A DNA stretch of 64,000 bases. It comes from Andrena cerasifolii. Taxonomy: Eukaryota; Arthropoda; Insecta; Hymenoptera; Andrenidae. The notes under the pieces were generated by a model that was not told where the DNA came from, ran no database searches, and saw only the letters and a program-made list of their open reading frames with translations. Below, in pieces: positions 46,181 through 59,430 of the stretch. The position numbers and the translations under genes are program-made. The stretch lies in the NCBI RefSeq assembly GCF_050908995.1, contig NC_135120.1:21093433-21157432 (forward strand). Direction: 5' to 3'. Each line of letters opens with the position of its first letter. Within the stretch, counting starts at the first letter, position 1.

Positions 46181-49100
46181 TGGATGTAATGTCATGCAAA
46201 TTGCCATTGAAAAAGGATTATTCTGAATGTATCTCTTGAATAAAACAACTAAAGAGGTTCCGTCGCGTCGCAATACGTCCCCCTTAAATACCTACCTACA
46301 TCGACAAACCGTTTAGTATCCCGATCCCTGATGCAATACGGCTCGAATTGAATTAACATCGCGTTGCTTTCCTCCGTTTTTACGAGTCCGCTGATTTCTT
46401 GGCCAACTTGCTTCGTAATCGCAAGAATAGAGAATTGCTCGAACGTTTACCGTGCCGTGTATCGCTGGAGAGCGAACAAACGGAACGGACCAACTCGCGC
46501 TCTAAATTGGATCGTATTACGTAAGCTTACGCGATTAAAGAACCTCAGGACAAATCCGTGCGTCGACTTTGCGAGTTTCAATTACGTGGTCCAGTATAAA
46601 CGTCGCTCACCAGTGTCAGAAAAAAAGAAGAAGGAAATTAACCGAGACTGACAGATCACCGCGTGACGTTTTAATCGTACTTATAAAATAATGTGGAGCA
46701 CCACTATCCATGCTTGCTTCGACCCACACTCCACCTGTCTTCCAGCTTTCATCCTAATAGTATACAAAAGAAAAAAAATAATCCTCCTTAAACCAAGCAC
46801 CCTGCGTTCAAATGCACTTCCAAATCTAACCCGCATATCCATGTACACTAAATTTAACATAGCACAATGCAGGAAACTATGGCGGTGCCAGGGTTCGTTA
46901 CACTAGCCCAGTGAGCAGGCACATCATCGCTGAAAGTTTTCGCCTGAGACGTTCTTCTATCGAGCGTTCTGCAATGCGATCGATTCAAATGGCGTTGGTG
47001 GTGGCGGCGAAAGGCCGGTTTTTCGAGAGTCTGGCCGTGACCCGCTTCGAATTACATAAGCGAGCCAGGCCTGCCTCGGCCCCAAAGTCGAGTCGGCCAG
47101 CAGCATCGAGCGAGCGACCGAGAGAACGAACCAACAGCATGGGGTGAACACCCAGACAAGGTCAGAGTCGTACGATCGAACCACCAGGATGCACTTGCGG
47201 TGCAGCCTGCAAGATGCGCTTCCCCGTCCTTTCTCGTGGTCCTTTTTTCCCTCGTCGTACGCCAACACGCCCGTGCCTGAGGGCAACGCCGCTTCCAGAG
47301 CTTTGTTCGGAGGAGCAACGTTCGCGCAAACACGGTAACCGACTTATTCTGGCAAAATTACGATAAATATCCTCGATTCAGTGACATGGGAATTCTATTG
47401 GATGAAGAATTCGTGGGAAATGGATCATCTTTCCCGGAGAATTACTCGACAGGTGCATACGAAGGATCCTCGAGTTAGTACAGTAGAAAATCATTGGTGC
47501 TTGTAGTTAGGAACGGTGGAGGGTCTCGTGATAGCACTGCGACGCGTTATCGAGCAGTTTATCATTAAACGAAGTGATCGTGGATAATTATTACGAGTGA
47601 GCATATCTCCAAAGCCCGCGAAATCGGCTTCAGACGAAACTATCGTGAAAACCTGTTCGCAGCTTCCTTAACGAGGAAGTCTGATAACATGATCTCGTTA
47701 GCAGGCTGGCATATACAGTAACAGCGATACGTGTCGATTAATTAAAGGAAATACTTGAAACTGGTCGTGTTAACGGAGTTAATTAAGTCGATGGGGGCAT
47801 CGATTACTCCGGGAGCTTTCTAGCAACAGCGGGCGGAAAACAGATCGGAAATGTTTTGGGCGTAATCCCACGATGGGTTATAAAACGAGCTTAGCAATGG
47901 CCGAGCGAGGGTGTACGACTGCGATATAACACGTGTCACGATATCCTTTCAATCACGCTACAGTTTCCGAGTCTATATTTGTACAGCGGGTTGAACGTTC
48001 AGATTGATATCGGTTCGCGGGCATTATAATCTGAAAATATCTGTCCCTTACGTAAGCGGCCGTCGGAGCGAGGTGGTGGTAATTCGTCTAACGCTCATCG
48101 CCTAACGACGATCAAGCCGTGCTTAATAATATAATGGAAAACTTACGACCTCTTAGGAAATTAATTCCCTGCCCCTCGCCGGTGAAAGAGACTTAGTTAC
48201 GACACTTTACATTCGGGAGGCCGGCGTGGTATGCAGTGGCACGTAATGCGCGCAAGAAAATTGCGAGTTGCTATTGCTGGACAGAATGTGATGAGGTAAT
48301 CCCGATAAAGGAAAAAAGAAGACCGACGCTCGTGTTGCGTTAATTCGCCCGCATTGCAGAATGTTTAACGGCCGACGCGGGTGCGGGACATTTGCCGGAG
48401 TGTTCTGGCGAAAAAATAATTAGCAGCACGCAGTCCGCAGTGGGAACTATCGATCGGAATATGTCGCGGGAGATTATCATTTGGGGCACGAGTAACAACT
48501 GGCGAGCCGATTCTTACATTCACGAGGGCATTATCTGCCAAGGGTGGTTACTGGCGGTAACCCGTGTCGAAGGAACGGGGTATCCTCGATAAAAGTCTAT
48601 TTTCGGTTTAGCTAAGTCTCAGTGCCATTCGCAGGGCAATATCCTGTTGATTTTCAAATGCGGGATACATTAATATTCCCCCGCCCAGAAAAATATGTAT
48701 AAATTCCTCCCTTGACCCGGTATCCGCTAACGGAGCACTTGATCATCGTCGTTGTCGCTCGTTTCTCGTTAGCGAGCGTAGCACAGGCGGAATTGATTTT
48801 CCACGTGCATCAAAGCGGGCCAACAGCTTCCCCCCGATGTTGTCCCGGGCAAACAAATCATTTCGGGATGAAGATAAAAGTACGGGACAAGGTGGAACGC
48901 GTCTGGGGAACAGCGGAGGACATAAAAAAGCTCGTTTTTCAGAACGGCGGATCATAAAAGCCAGAATTTACGAGGGCGAAATAATTTATGTAACCCGGGC
49001 CGGGGGTAGCGGTAAAATTAGAAACCCCCGTGTAGATGTGCTCTTGCGCTCCGCTTCGGTGTATTTACAAACGCATCCCGTCACCCTGCCAGTGGGAACA

Positions 49101-49637
49101 ATAAGATGTATTATGGCGGGGACTCGACGTACCTACGGGGAAGCCAACGCGTCTGCTCCGGCCCGAAAATAAAGGTAAGAAGTGCGTTCAAATAGAATTA
49201 TGCGCAGTGATTATATAACTCGATGACTCCAGTCGCAATGTTTTGCCGCGGTAATGTATAAAACATGAAACTGTTACTGGCAAGATGCATTTGCTTTATG
49301 AACACGTCCAGCGAATTCGGAATGATTCATATTCCTATCAAACGTGTCAAACCATGTGACGTAACGTCAGGTGTGTTTAATTTTAGATATCAATATGTAG
49401 ATTCAGTGTGGATACCAATTTGGTAGTCCTGTTCAAAGCAGTCGATCTGGAAGAGAGTTTCTGCAGAATGGTAACTCTCCTCAGGACCACTTTACTGCGA
49501 CTAATTAGCACTAATCGTAATTTCAAAGTTTTCTCCGAAAATTTGCTGCATTTTTTCAAACTTCGCGTCCACGAGACAATCTTATCAACACCGCGATCGC
49601 GTTCGTACCTACGGAACCGTCGAAACCGTAATTTTAA
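46181..49637. other. Non-coding stretch with four TTAYRTAA sites
   Basis: Sites begin at 46517, 47052, 48048 and 48986. GTACCTAC occurs at 49129 and 49605. Overlapping frames at 46911-47338 lie on both strands in CpG-rich DNA with no domain. Nothing else recognised. Confidence 0.45.
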
Positions 49638-50227
49638 TACAGTGACTCGCATTAATATTCGGACACTTTTTAAAATCGCGTAAGTTTTTTAGAATTGGTC
49701 CAAACAATTTGAGTTTTTTTGAGAAGCTAGAAGGATTAGTTTGCTAACTGACGCGTTTCGTCGTTTTGAAAAAAAAATGTATTTTGTTGGAATAGCGAAA
49801 AGAATAGTAAAGGTCGATTATTAAACTTTTTTGTGAGCTTGTAATAAAAATTCAAAAAAACCCGTTTGTAAAATCGCTGATTTCGGGAATTTTCGCGATT
49901 CTCGACCTTATTCTGCGGTCTTTAAACGTTGTAGCTCGGAGCAACGTTAACCGATTTTCCTGAAATTTTAGGCACGTATACAACTTACTGCAATCTACAA
50001 ACGGTTTTTTTTAATTTTCATTACAAGCTCACAAAAAAAGTTTAAAAATCGACCTTTACTATTCTTTTCGCTATTCCAACCAAATACATTTTTTTTCAAA
50101 ACGACGAAACCCGTCAGTTAGCAAACTAATCCTTCTAGCTTCTCAAAAAAACTCAAGTCGTTTGGACCAATTCTAAAATACTTATGCGATTTTAAAAAGT
50201 GTCCGAACATTAATGCGAGCCACTGTA
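49638..50227. mobile_element. Tc1/mariner-like MITE, copy 2 (CAGTGACTCG family)
   Basis: The element at 49640-50225 has the same ends and foldback structure as 18948-19536, with TA at 49638-49639 and 50226-50227. The length is 586 bp against 589 bp. The antiparallel frames at 49383-49683 only run into its left end. No transposase. Confidence 0.9.
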
Positions 50228-53200
50228 CATGCCATTAATATTCCGCGCAAGCTCGTTACGACGGGCGCGTCCTTATCCGCGCAAAGCGGATTTTCTCGCG
50301 GCGGGTTGTTTCGCAATTGGGGAAGACTCGGACGCGAGACAATGGGGCGATGATCGTCGCCGCCTGATATTTCCAGAAAAACGATCGTGGGTAGACCGAT
50401 CGCGGGCGCATCTCGCCGCCGTCCCGCGGCGGCTGCGAGATACAACTTGCCCCGTGTTATTTCATAACGATCTGAATGGTTTCAGCAGCGGTGGCGAGCG
50501 CACCGTGCGCGCGTAACCTTTCATGCGGGTTTCTATTGTCGACCGTTCGAGGCTCGACGATTGTGACGAAATCGGCGTGCATTATGCCGTCTCGCCGGCG
50601 GTTAACCGCGCGAGTAGGTGCCGCGAACCGAGTCCGACCTCCTAGACGAACCGCGCGATCACCGTTACGAAATCCACCAGGATGCGCTCCCGTGAGAGCC
50701 GAGAGAGAGCCTCCCTGTTCCGTCGACTCTGCGCGGGTACGTGCGCTCGGGGAGGTGTCCATATCGTAACCGGCGACGCGATCATGACCTGGGAGATCCC
50801 TCAGGCAAAAATGCGGTCCAACTGCCCGGATGAGGAAACTGGAAATTAAACGCTTCCTCCTAAGTACGAGGAACGAATGAACGGCTTGCCTTTCAGGTGA
50901 AAGAACATTGCGCATCTCTAATGCATTTAATTGATTTATTCTTGTGCCATGAATTAACGTACCTACAGTTTATCCCTAATGTCACGAATGTTCACTGCAC
51001 AGCGATCAGAATAAATCGAAAGCGATTTGAGACGAATATTTGAGACCGCTTCGGATATTTTGCCACCGAAAGCTTCGCGATATTCTCTAAAGCGTGTCGC
51101 TGGCGCGGATCGCGGGACGCATTAAAGTTTTGCAAACTTTCACTATTTCGAGCATTGGCTCTTGCGGTTCGACTTACGAAACTGAAGATAATCGTGCGAG
51201 ATAAAGTTAATCTGCGCGCTAACTCGCGTGACATTTGTCGCTTTCGGTTGCGTATTGCGCGCTCGCGAGGGAAATGCAATCGAACCGTTTATCAGCGGCA
51301 ACTAATTATACTCGTGACGTATCTTTTCTCCCGGGGAAAAGAAGTGCCACTATTGCCGATGAACTTTAATTGGTGAACGACTGATTAGATATAACGCGCC
51401 GTTACGTAACCGGGCGTCCACGAAAGCGCGATTAAAAGTCGCGACGCTTTAATGGGGTGTGATCTGTTGGGCATGGAATAAAGAAACGCCGCACGCCGAC
51501 GCTTCGCCTTAGAACTTTCAAGCAATTACGCACAGCGTGCACAAATGATTTTGGGGCTACTTTGTATCGTCGTTTCTAACTATCTTGAGTTACATCATCC
51601 TCGACGTTAACTGTCAGTGAATCACTTTCCGTCCACTGATCAACGGATGACCTCATTTGACTAACAAGTTTATGAGTCAAACCGTTGTATTAAGGCAATC
51701 ATGGGCTCGGAGACGGTCCTTTTTAATCTTCTCTACACGAGTGTCCTTAGATGGAAGCAATAAAAAAGAATCACCTTAAAACGACCTGTTACCGTCGCAC
51801 ACCTTATATTTTCCCTCGATAGTTATCTTCGAATCGTTGACACTTGTCCTTCAAAATTAAACATTCCAAGTTTTGCGAGAAAGAAATATAAGAAAAATGG
51901 GAAATAAAATTTACACGCTTCTTTTCCCTCAATAAACGGTTTCATCTTTTTAAGGCGAAGCTATCCCTGAATTTCTCAATCGCGCAGTGCAAATATTTTC
52001 CCATCTCAACTCAAAGTCCTACGATCTATTGATAATTCCTAACGAAGCAGTAACTTCTAAATGTGTTTGCCCATTAAGAAACCATAGTCGATCGTGCCGC
52101 GGTTTGCCTTTCGTTAATTTGGAATTATTCGCTTCCTCGTTCAACGCGTCCAATTCTTCCCCCCCTCTTTCATCTTCGCGAGGTGTCAACGGAACGATCA
52201 GAATCGCGAGGAATTGGCAGGAATCGTCGTAAATGCCGATCGGGTTCGCGGATCACGTCCGTGCACCTCCGTAATGATGTTCTCGATTCTTTGTTACTCG
52301 TGTGTCTGTTACATAATGCCTTCGAGGTTTCTGATAGCCAGCCAGTTTGTGTATCGCGATGTCTCTCGTACTCCCGTGTACCATTATGTAACGTCTATGC
52401 CCCGCCGAACGTGTGGCATTACCATATTACGAGACTTCGACTTCTCCCGTCCCTTTTCCACTTTCTTGTTACCCTCGGCCTCGCTCCTACCGCCGCCGCG
52501 CGCAATATTTGCTACACATTTCGCGTGTCCCGTTGAAACCACGCGCGACAAGCACCGCCGTGAATTTTAATCGGAATCAGTTCGATTTTTCTCTTTGTCA
52601 AACGTACCCGCTGTAACACATCGTGTTACGTCTAATTACTTATGCAACTCCTAGCGAGGCGAACTTTATTTCAGAGCAGAGCAAGCCTGCGGTACCTACG
52701 TATACAGTGATCGGTATCGCGTGCATACGTTTTTAATCGTTTTGCAATTGCGGCGCGAAGCACCAGTCTAAGCACACGGGAACAGTGCCCTAGAGGGGCG
52801 TTATTCCAGAAGGGATGAGGTCTGATGCAATGCCAGGGTAAACGTGATTTTCCACGTTCGGGACGTCACGGGTATCGGTCACGGAATTTAATTCACTCTC
52901 TCTATAATTTAACTCGCCACCTGATTTGCAATTGAAATTACCTCTTCGGCGATTGATTTACCGATCTTTTCGTACGGCACAGAAAGCTGGCGACGAATGT
53001 TCGTTTCATGCCTGTGTCAACTGGAGTTGCAACAGTCTAATGAGGCTCGTTTTAAAAACGTAATTACAGTAGATGAGTGTGAGTCGAGGTTCCTTGCGTA
53101 ACGCGAAAGAGCAACTATTCCATGTTTACAATCGAAATGCTTAATTTCTTGTTAGCCCAGTTCCGTGGATTCGTCGCAGATTGGAATTATTATCGTCGTG

Positions 53201-53510
53201 TCCATTTACGTATCTGCTGGGTCTCTTGGCTTCCTCGATTTCTCGCGCGTTTTTTGCACACGGTTCTTCGATATCTGTACGAAGCGCAACAAAGTCGGGC
53301 AACGTCGTTATCAATCGATTCGTCATTGAGGTGAAGAACGGCCTCGAAGAAACAGATTAGAATGCAGGATCGAGCGAAGGCGTAGTGTCGTTTCGCGCTG
53401 AGTCCCCCTATATTTATAAAGCAATGAAAACTCCGCGCGCGGTCGACGATGGCGCGAATGGAAGCAAAGAGCAGGGATTTTCGAGCACTTCTCACAAGGA
53501 GTTACAGTCA
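50228..53510. other. Non-coding stretch with three TTAYRTAA sites
   Basis: Sites begin at 51402, 52309 and 52384; TTGCGTAA is at 53094. GTACCTAC is at 50959 and 52692. Frames up to 152 codons (50457-50915, minus) overlap antisense frames in CpG-rich DNA; no domain. Confidence 0.45.
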
Positions 53511-54281
53511 ATCGTGGGTAGGGGTGTTCGATTCACCTCAAAGAATCGATTCAAAATCGAATTATAAGAATCAATCCTTCTAAAAAATCTGAACCAAAGA
53601 ATCGATTCTGGAAGAATCGAGATGACAAGAATCGACATAAAACTTTTTTTCCAAAATTAGTACATATACATAGAAGTCGGATTTGAATAATTTTTAAAGA
53701 ATTGATATAAAAAATACTTTCAGAAGGAACGATTTCGGATAGTTTTTGAAAGGCATTGTATTGAATAGAAGAAATACTTTGATATTCATTTGAAATATTT
53801 TACTCGTCATGTAATTCCCATTCTTTCATTAATAAGGAATTTAAAAACAATAATTGCTGTAAATTTTCTGGTGATAAACTATGTCTGTGATAGTTACAAT
53901 ATTTCTGGCTTTGGAAAATACACAAGGAAGGAAGAAGGAAAAATGGTAAAGAAAAATCCAGAACTGTCCAGAATCATCCAGAACATAAGAATCGTTTATA
54001 AATTTGGCGCGAATCCTGTATAAATTTGGCGGGAATCGTGTATAAATGGTGGGAAACGTATGAGACCAGGAAAACCTACGCAAAAAGCAGATTAATTGGT
54101 CCTTTCACTACTGGCAATTAATTCCCCCAGACGGCAAAAAATCGATTGTCGATTCTTACATCAAAGAATCGATTCTGGGGAAAATCGGCTACCAAATAAT
54201 CGATTCAAAAGATCGCTCTTTTAACCAAAAGAATCGATTTTCTGAATAATCAAATCAGAATCGAACACCCCTAATCGTGGG
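53511..54281. mobile_element. hAT-like non-autonomous element, perfect 8-bp duplication
   Basis: The element at 53519-54273 (755 bp) begins TAGGGGTGTTCGATTC and ends GAATCGAACACCCCTA, a perfect 16-bp inverted repeat. ATCGTGGG is duplicated exactly on both sides (53511-53518 and 54274-54281). AATCGATT-type words are repeated near both ends (about 2 at left, 4 at right), as subterminal transposase sites often are in hAT elements. Inside, a roughly 22-bp tandem repeat (AATCGTGTATAAATTTGGCG-like; starts 53990, 54012, 54034) follows a 10-bp CCAGAA-type repeat. No transposase; the short frames at 53790-54083 are not domain-bearing. Confidence 0.92.
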
Positions 54282-55364
54282 TTCACTGGCTGCGAAATAT
54301 TGCGGCTAGAGTTCCAAAGACTTCAGGCAAAGTAGCACGGCGATTTTAATTAGCCCAACAGGATTCGAGATTAATGCCGCCACCGAGAACAAATGTTTAA
54401 CGAAGATTAATATAAGGACGCTTGGAACGAGCAACCGCCACATTTTCGCCACCCGCATTGGCCGGTCGCACGTTTTCCGCGATGTCGTGAGCTAAAAGTT
54501 GCGACATGCATTCTGCAACGCAACCCGCGGCCACGTGTGTATGCCTGTGAACCGCGAGCTCCCTGTATTATTATTATAGCGTCTATATTTAGTGCCAATT
54601 AATCAGCTGTCGGGCGTATCCGCTCCAGCGTCGTTCATTTTTAACGAACCCTCGCGGGGAATGCTACGTTCTGCCTCCCTCCGTTTACAGTTTCTGGAAA
54701 CTCGTGGTCCGATTTGTGGCTCGCCGTCGTACCTCCGAACAACAGATTCGCCCGTTCGAAAAGTGAAACCGGAGCAAACCCAAGCGCTTCGCGATCGACG
54801 CTATTTTTTTAAAATGATCTGAAATCTAACAGGTACCGATTACTGCGCACGCGAGAACGCGCAGCTTGCGCAATGCGAGATGTCCCTTCGTTAACCGCAT
54901 ACACGGTGCCGTTAATACTCCTCCATTCACTTCTGTTTCCCAGTTCGGCATTTATCCGTAAACATGGATCCATTTCAAAAGAAGACGGTCGCCCTTTCGA
55001 GCAGTGGTAGCAGCAGATTCGAGCCTAGGGGCGAGGGAACAATCGAATCGCGTTTCTACGGCTTTCAAGATATCTGCTGCGCCCGTCTTCGTCGAATTTC
55101 ATTCCAGCCGTGCGAGAATAATGAACTCGATTTCTATTGTTCCCCTAAATGTCCGCCATCCATTGTTCCGGCTCGATGAAAGCACGTGAACGCCTACACA
55201 TTTGGGAGCCAGGTATGAGTAATAACAGCCGGGTTATTACGTAAAACGACCTATTTCGATTTTAGACGGCACACCGTTAAATCTCACCACCCCTTCTCCA
55301 CCCGACATTAAGCAGCTACGCCACCCCGAGATGCTCAAAAGTCTCAAGGCAGCACCAAGTCAGA
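54282..55364. other. Non-coding stretch with one TTACGTAA site
   Basis: TTACGTAA is at 55237. No exon or repeat end recognised. Confidence 0.4.
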
Positions 55365-55995
55365 CGATTTTTTTTTTATGATACTAGGAGGTTGAAAATT
55401 ATGCCTATAGTTCTTATGTTTAGGACACGTATTAATGAATACATTGCATAAATATTGTACAGAAACCGATCTCCTCGGAATCACTTTTTTCAAATTGGCT
55501 AGCAGCATAACTTGAACAATTTTTATTCGATTCGTTTGAAATTTTAATAGTATCTTGTATAATAGATATCTACAGAACTACATACGGATTTTACGGTTCA
55601 GTAAAAACTTTTTTGCTACAGACAATTTTAGGCAGAATTTAGGCTGAAAATTTTTAAGGCTAGAATTGGTGTTCTCTTTAAATGTCCAGCATTTTCACAG
55701 AACTCAATACTTTGACAAATCGCTATGTACTTCTGTAGTAAATGTCATGTAAACAATGAAAATTTTCGGCTTTTTATCCTACGTTAAAGTATACGGGACT
55801 TCTACTGCTAGCCGTGGAGAGTGTCTTTTCAGAAACTGCGAGAATGGAAGAGCACCAACAACGCTATTTTGTTAAAAAAAAATAGTTATATTTTTTTTCT
55901 ATATACCACAAAGCATGTAGAATATAGCCTTTAAGAAAGTTTTCTCATTTACTTTCTAATTTCGCCCTAAAAAATTCTGAAACTTACATACGATT
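55365..55995. other. AT-rich block, possibly part of an old repeat
   Basis: The block is sharply more AT-rich than its flanks and has long A and T runs (55368-55378, 55867-55877). The text at its right edge (GGGCCACCAAGGTGCCC at about 55999) is a short inverted word. I could not find a matching left end, so a transposon is only a suspicion. Confidence 0.25.
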
Positions 55996-58900
55996 TTCGG
56001 GCCACCAAGGTGCCCTAACCCCTTAAGCGTACGGTCGTTTTTCATGCATTTCCTAATTACGAATTGTGATGGAATGAAGAAATCGTTGCGGTTCAGAACA
56101 CTGCTTTTCGAAGCAGCTATTTCAGGTGACGCAACAGTCCCACTGGAACGATCATTATTCATCATCCTGCTCGATATTAATTAGGTTTTTTAGGTGAAAA
56201 ACGAGAATAAGAACCTTATCAGCTTTTAGAGCATAATTTGCATTGCCGAAAGGAAGAATTCGCGAGGCAAGAAGCTGAAAAATATCAGCGCGGCAGGATC
56301 CAGCGATCCTGTGAACTGAGCAGATTGTAAATTGTCGTTCCGCTTGTCAGCTACGAAAAGCCTCGGCTGTTATAAATAATCAACGACACCAATTTCACGG
56401 GCAAAGGGGCGAAGTGGATGGGTAGTCGAAGATTAGCGGAGTGAACGATAACCATGAGGTCGATAAATTCACGGCCGTGGCGTTGGTGGCGTGGTTACAT
56501 TAGCAACGCAGGACGTTGCCTCGGTTATCCTTGGACGTCGATTCGATTGATCGCGCATTGTTTATCGGGCAAACATTCATCGTATTCCCCCAAGCAGCGA
56601 CGAGTTTCCCGTAGCAATACCACCCATGTCTAGCGTTTATTCGCGTCCTCTTCCTTCCACAAATCGATTTCCGTTCAGCCCTGCAACGGATGCAGATTTC
56701 GAGCTCCAGCTTCGTATCTAATGGTTACCGACTGACTGACTCCGTTAGACTCCACTTCCGAGCATGTAGCTCCAGGAGAGTTTAGCAGTAGGTACACCCA
56801 TTTTGTCTCAGTGGTTTCACCAAAAACCGATGAGTTCCCAAAATGTTTTATGTGTCACTAACTGAAGGAAACCTGGTGCAATTAATTAAACAGGGTCTCT
56901 CGCGCGGTACGATGCGTTTAAACCTTCACGCGGAAAATCTATGTCGACAATCTAGATTACAGTGCTCCGTCTGCGGGAATTATTGATGGAAGAAGGGCAG
57001 ACTCGACGCGGCATATTGTCCATTAGCCGCGTTTATTGCGAATTATTCACGGCACTCGTGGCGCAAACTCCGAGCCATAGCCGCGGGCTGGAAATTTGCT
57101 ACAGTTTCGCAAGGATTTCCACGGGTTCGTAAACTTTTCAGCCACGCCGAAGAATGGGAAAGGTTACGAAGCCGAAGTTACGTAAACTAATCTTTCAGGA
57201 CATTGCTCCCCGCGCCGGTTCTTCCATCCTCAGCGACGGTATTAAACAGCGCGGAGATTAATTGATCTTATTCATCGCGGTTCGAGCCGCGATTCCCCTT
57301 TATCTATTCCCGTCGCCGTAACGACCTTTATCACGCGTCGGAGCGCGGTGTAAAACGATTTTTCCCACGTAGCGTGCCTATCGTCCGCGGCTATTCGTGA
57401 TTTACGCTGTTCGTTATTTATAGTCGGGACAACTATTCTCTCGCGCCTCCTTCTTCCTTTCGTTGTACGGCACTTCCATTGTGCGGCGGGCAATTTAATA
57501 AGCCGCGGCATTAATAGAGTGCATAAAGCTGGCGGTGCGCGAAACCGTCGATGCCTCGAACCGCTGCCATTCATACGTGTTTCGCATGCCTGTAAATTTA
57601 CGGACAATGCGGCTCAGGTCCTCCAGGTTCTTCTGCTCGTTAGCGGAGAACGTCTGAATAATGGTCCTTCTGACCCTCGGTACAGATTCGTTGCAAAGTC
57701 AAGCAGCTCCCTAACAATGATCACGATATTAATGAGAATTCCACTTCGTTGCAACATCGTATTCCTCGGGCAGGCTTTCTCGCGAGACCTTCGTCCGTCT
57801 TTGAAGAAACATTTGTTTCGCTGCGATTATGCTGTCGATACGAAATATTTATTCCAGGTACTCGACAATGACGAGCCTGACGTGCCCGTTCTGGAGACGA
57901 TCACCACGCGGCTTATTAATAAAGAGCACGGTATTAAAGTTTAGTAAACAGCGCGAGGAAATAACAACCGCGAGGCTGGTATAATATTATCAACGCGGTT
58001 CGTTATCACCGCGCATCCGCGGTCCACGATATTTATGCTGGTGCGCGTCTGAAAACAATGCGCACCGTTGACGAATTATGCACCGGGTACCGCTCGTATC
58101 TTGCCCCGGCCAAGATGGGGCAACGATCTGACCGCGGTCGATAATTAGCAGAAGTAATTTATTGGCTATCGACAGCGGAGCCGATAACGACTCCTGAAAC
58201 GAAGCTCGAGCAAGGAATTGCGCGATGCACACTGTGCGCCGGGTTGCAGCAAGTGCGCTTCTAAATATTCCTGGGATGCGATTGCGCACGTGCCTTCACT
58301 TCGCGTTGCTTGGAATTTTTCATGATTCCATTCAAGATATTTGCGAGCCTCTCAATTACGTGATCGAAGGGGGTAATCGAAGTGACAGCTGCGATTATTG
58401 GGTTGCGGTATTTACGTCGTTTGTATGCTGAGCACTGATTTAAATATTTTGCACGGTCTTGATTTCGTTTTGCCTGATGCTCTGCTGTCGTTCACTGTTG
58501 GGACGTTTTAGAAGCGATTAGAACAGTACAAGTGTGATGGGAGAAACGTGGATGATAATTCAGTGCGCTAGAGAGAAATCATTGTACCATTTATCAAAGA
58601 TCTTTGCGGGCGTGCGACATTTCAAGATGACATTTCAAGACGACATTCTACACCTATTAATTGTAATAAACCATGAATAACGTGGCCGCTCGTGGCACGG
58701 CGTTGTTCTCTCTTCGGCATCGACATAACGTCTCAAAGTGGTGCTTATAGTACATGACGACACGTATTGCTGTCTATGACCTCACTAATACAGTATTCCA
58801 GCTATTTTGTTTCTAAACAGACCGCTCTTGCTGCATTATATAATTCTTTTTGCTCGCGCTTTTGTTTGTGCACTTAAATTGAAACTCAAAGTGTTTCGTA

Positions 58901-59207
58901 ACGATTGATCAGATGGGCATCGAGTGAGAAGCAAACAAGGAAGTAAGCTTATATCTGATAAACATCGATAACCAGTGTAGTATTGAGAATCTGCCCGTCA
59001 ACATTTCAAATATGAAGTATTCGAGATAAAAAAAGAGCGATTCCAGTCTGTTGACAATTTTGCATGTCACATAAGTAGGTGCTTCGTTAACTGTTGCGTG
59101 CTTCGGAATTTTCTTAACACGATATTAAATTCGTTCGTAAATAATGGTTGGTGTCAATGCGTGCCATTGTACTGGCAGCAAGCTCAACACTAAAAATACT
59201 AAAAATA
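55996..59207. other. Non-coding stretch with one TTACGTAA site
   Basis: TTACGTAA is at 57178. Frames at 57272-57607 (minus) and 57519-57944 (plus) have no domain. A short direct repeat GACATTTCAAGA occurs twice near 58618-58641. Confidence 0.4.
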
Positions 59208-59430
59208 CGAATCCACGATGAGATTTTATATGAGACTTTTCTATCTTGAAACAAAAATCTCAGCAACAACTAATGTATATAATGGATAGAGCCGTGGGAG
59301 ACGAGATTTTTAAAAATACATCATGAAACACGTTTCATAGAAGACTACTTAGTTTCATGAAACCAATGGCAAAATAATTAATATTACAGTTTCATGTGGG
59401 ACGCGATATTTTAGTCTCATCGTGGATTTG
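59208..59430. mobile_element. Small TIR element (AATCCACGATGAGA ends)
   Basis: GAATCCACGATGAGATTTTA at 59209 is an imperfect reverse complement of TAGTCTCATCGTGGATTTG ending at 59430. The element is about 220 bp and AT-rich, with repeated GTTTCAT words inside. No target duplication could be fixed. Superfamily unknown. Confidence 0.55.

Noticed and set aside
9960..48745. Recurrent TGGAGCAC words
   Set aside because: About six copies against about two expected by rough estimate; too weak without a proper background model.
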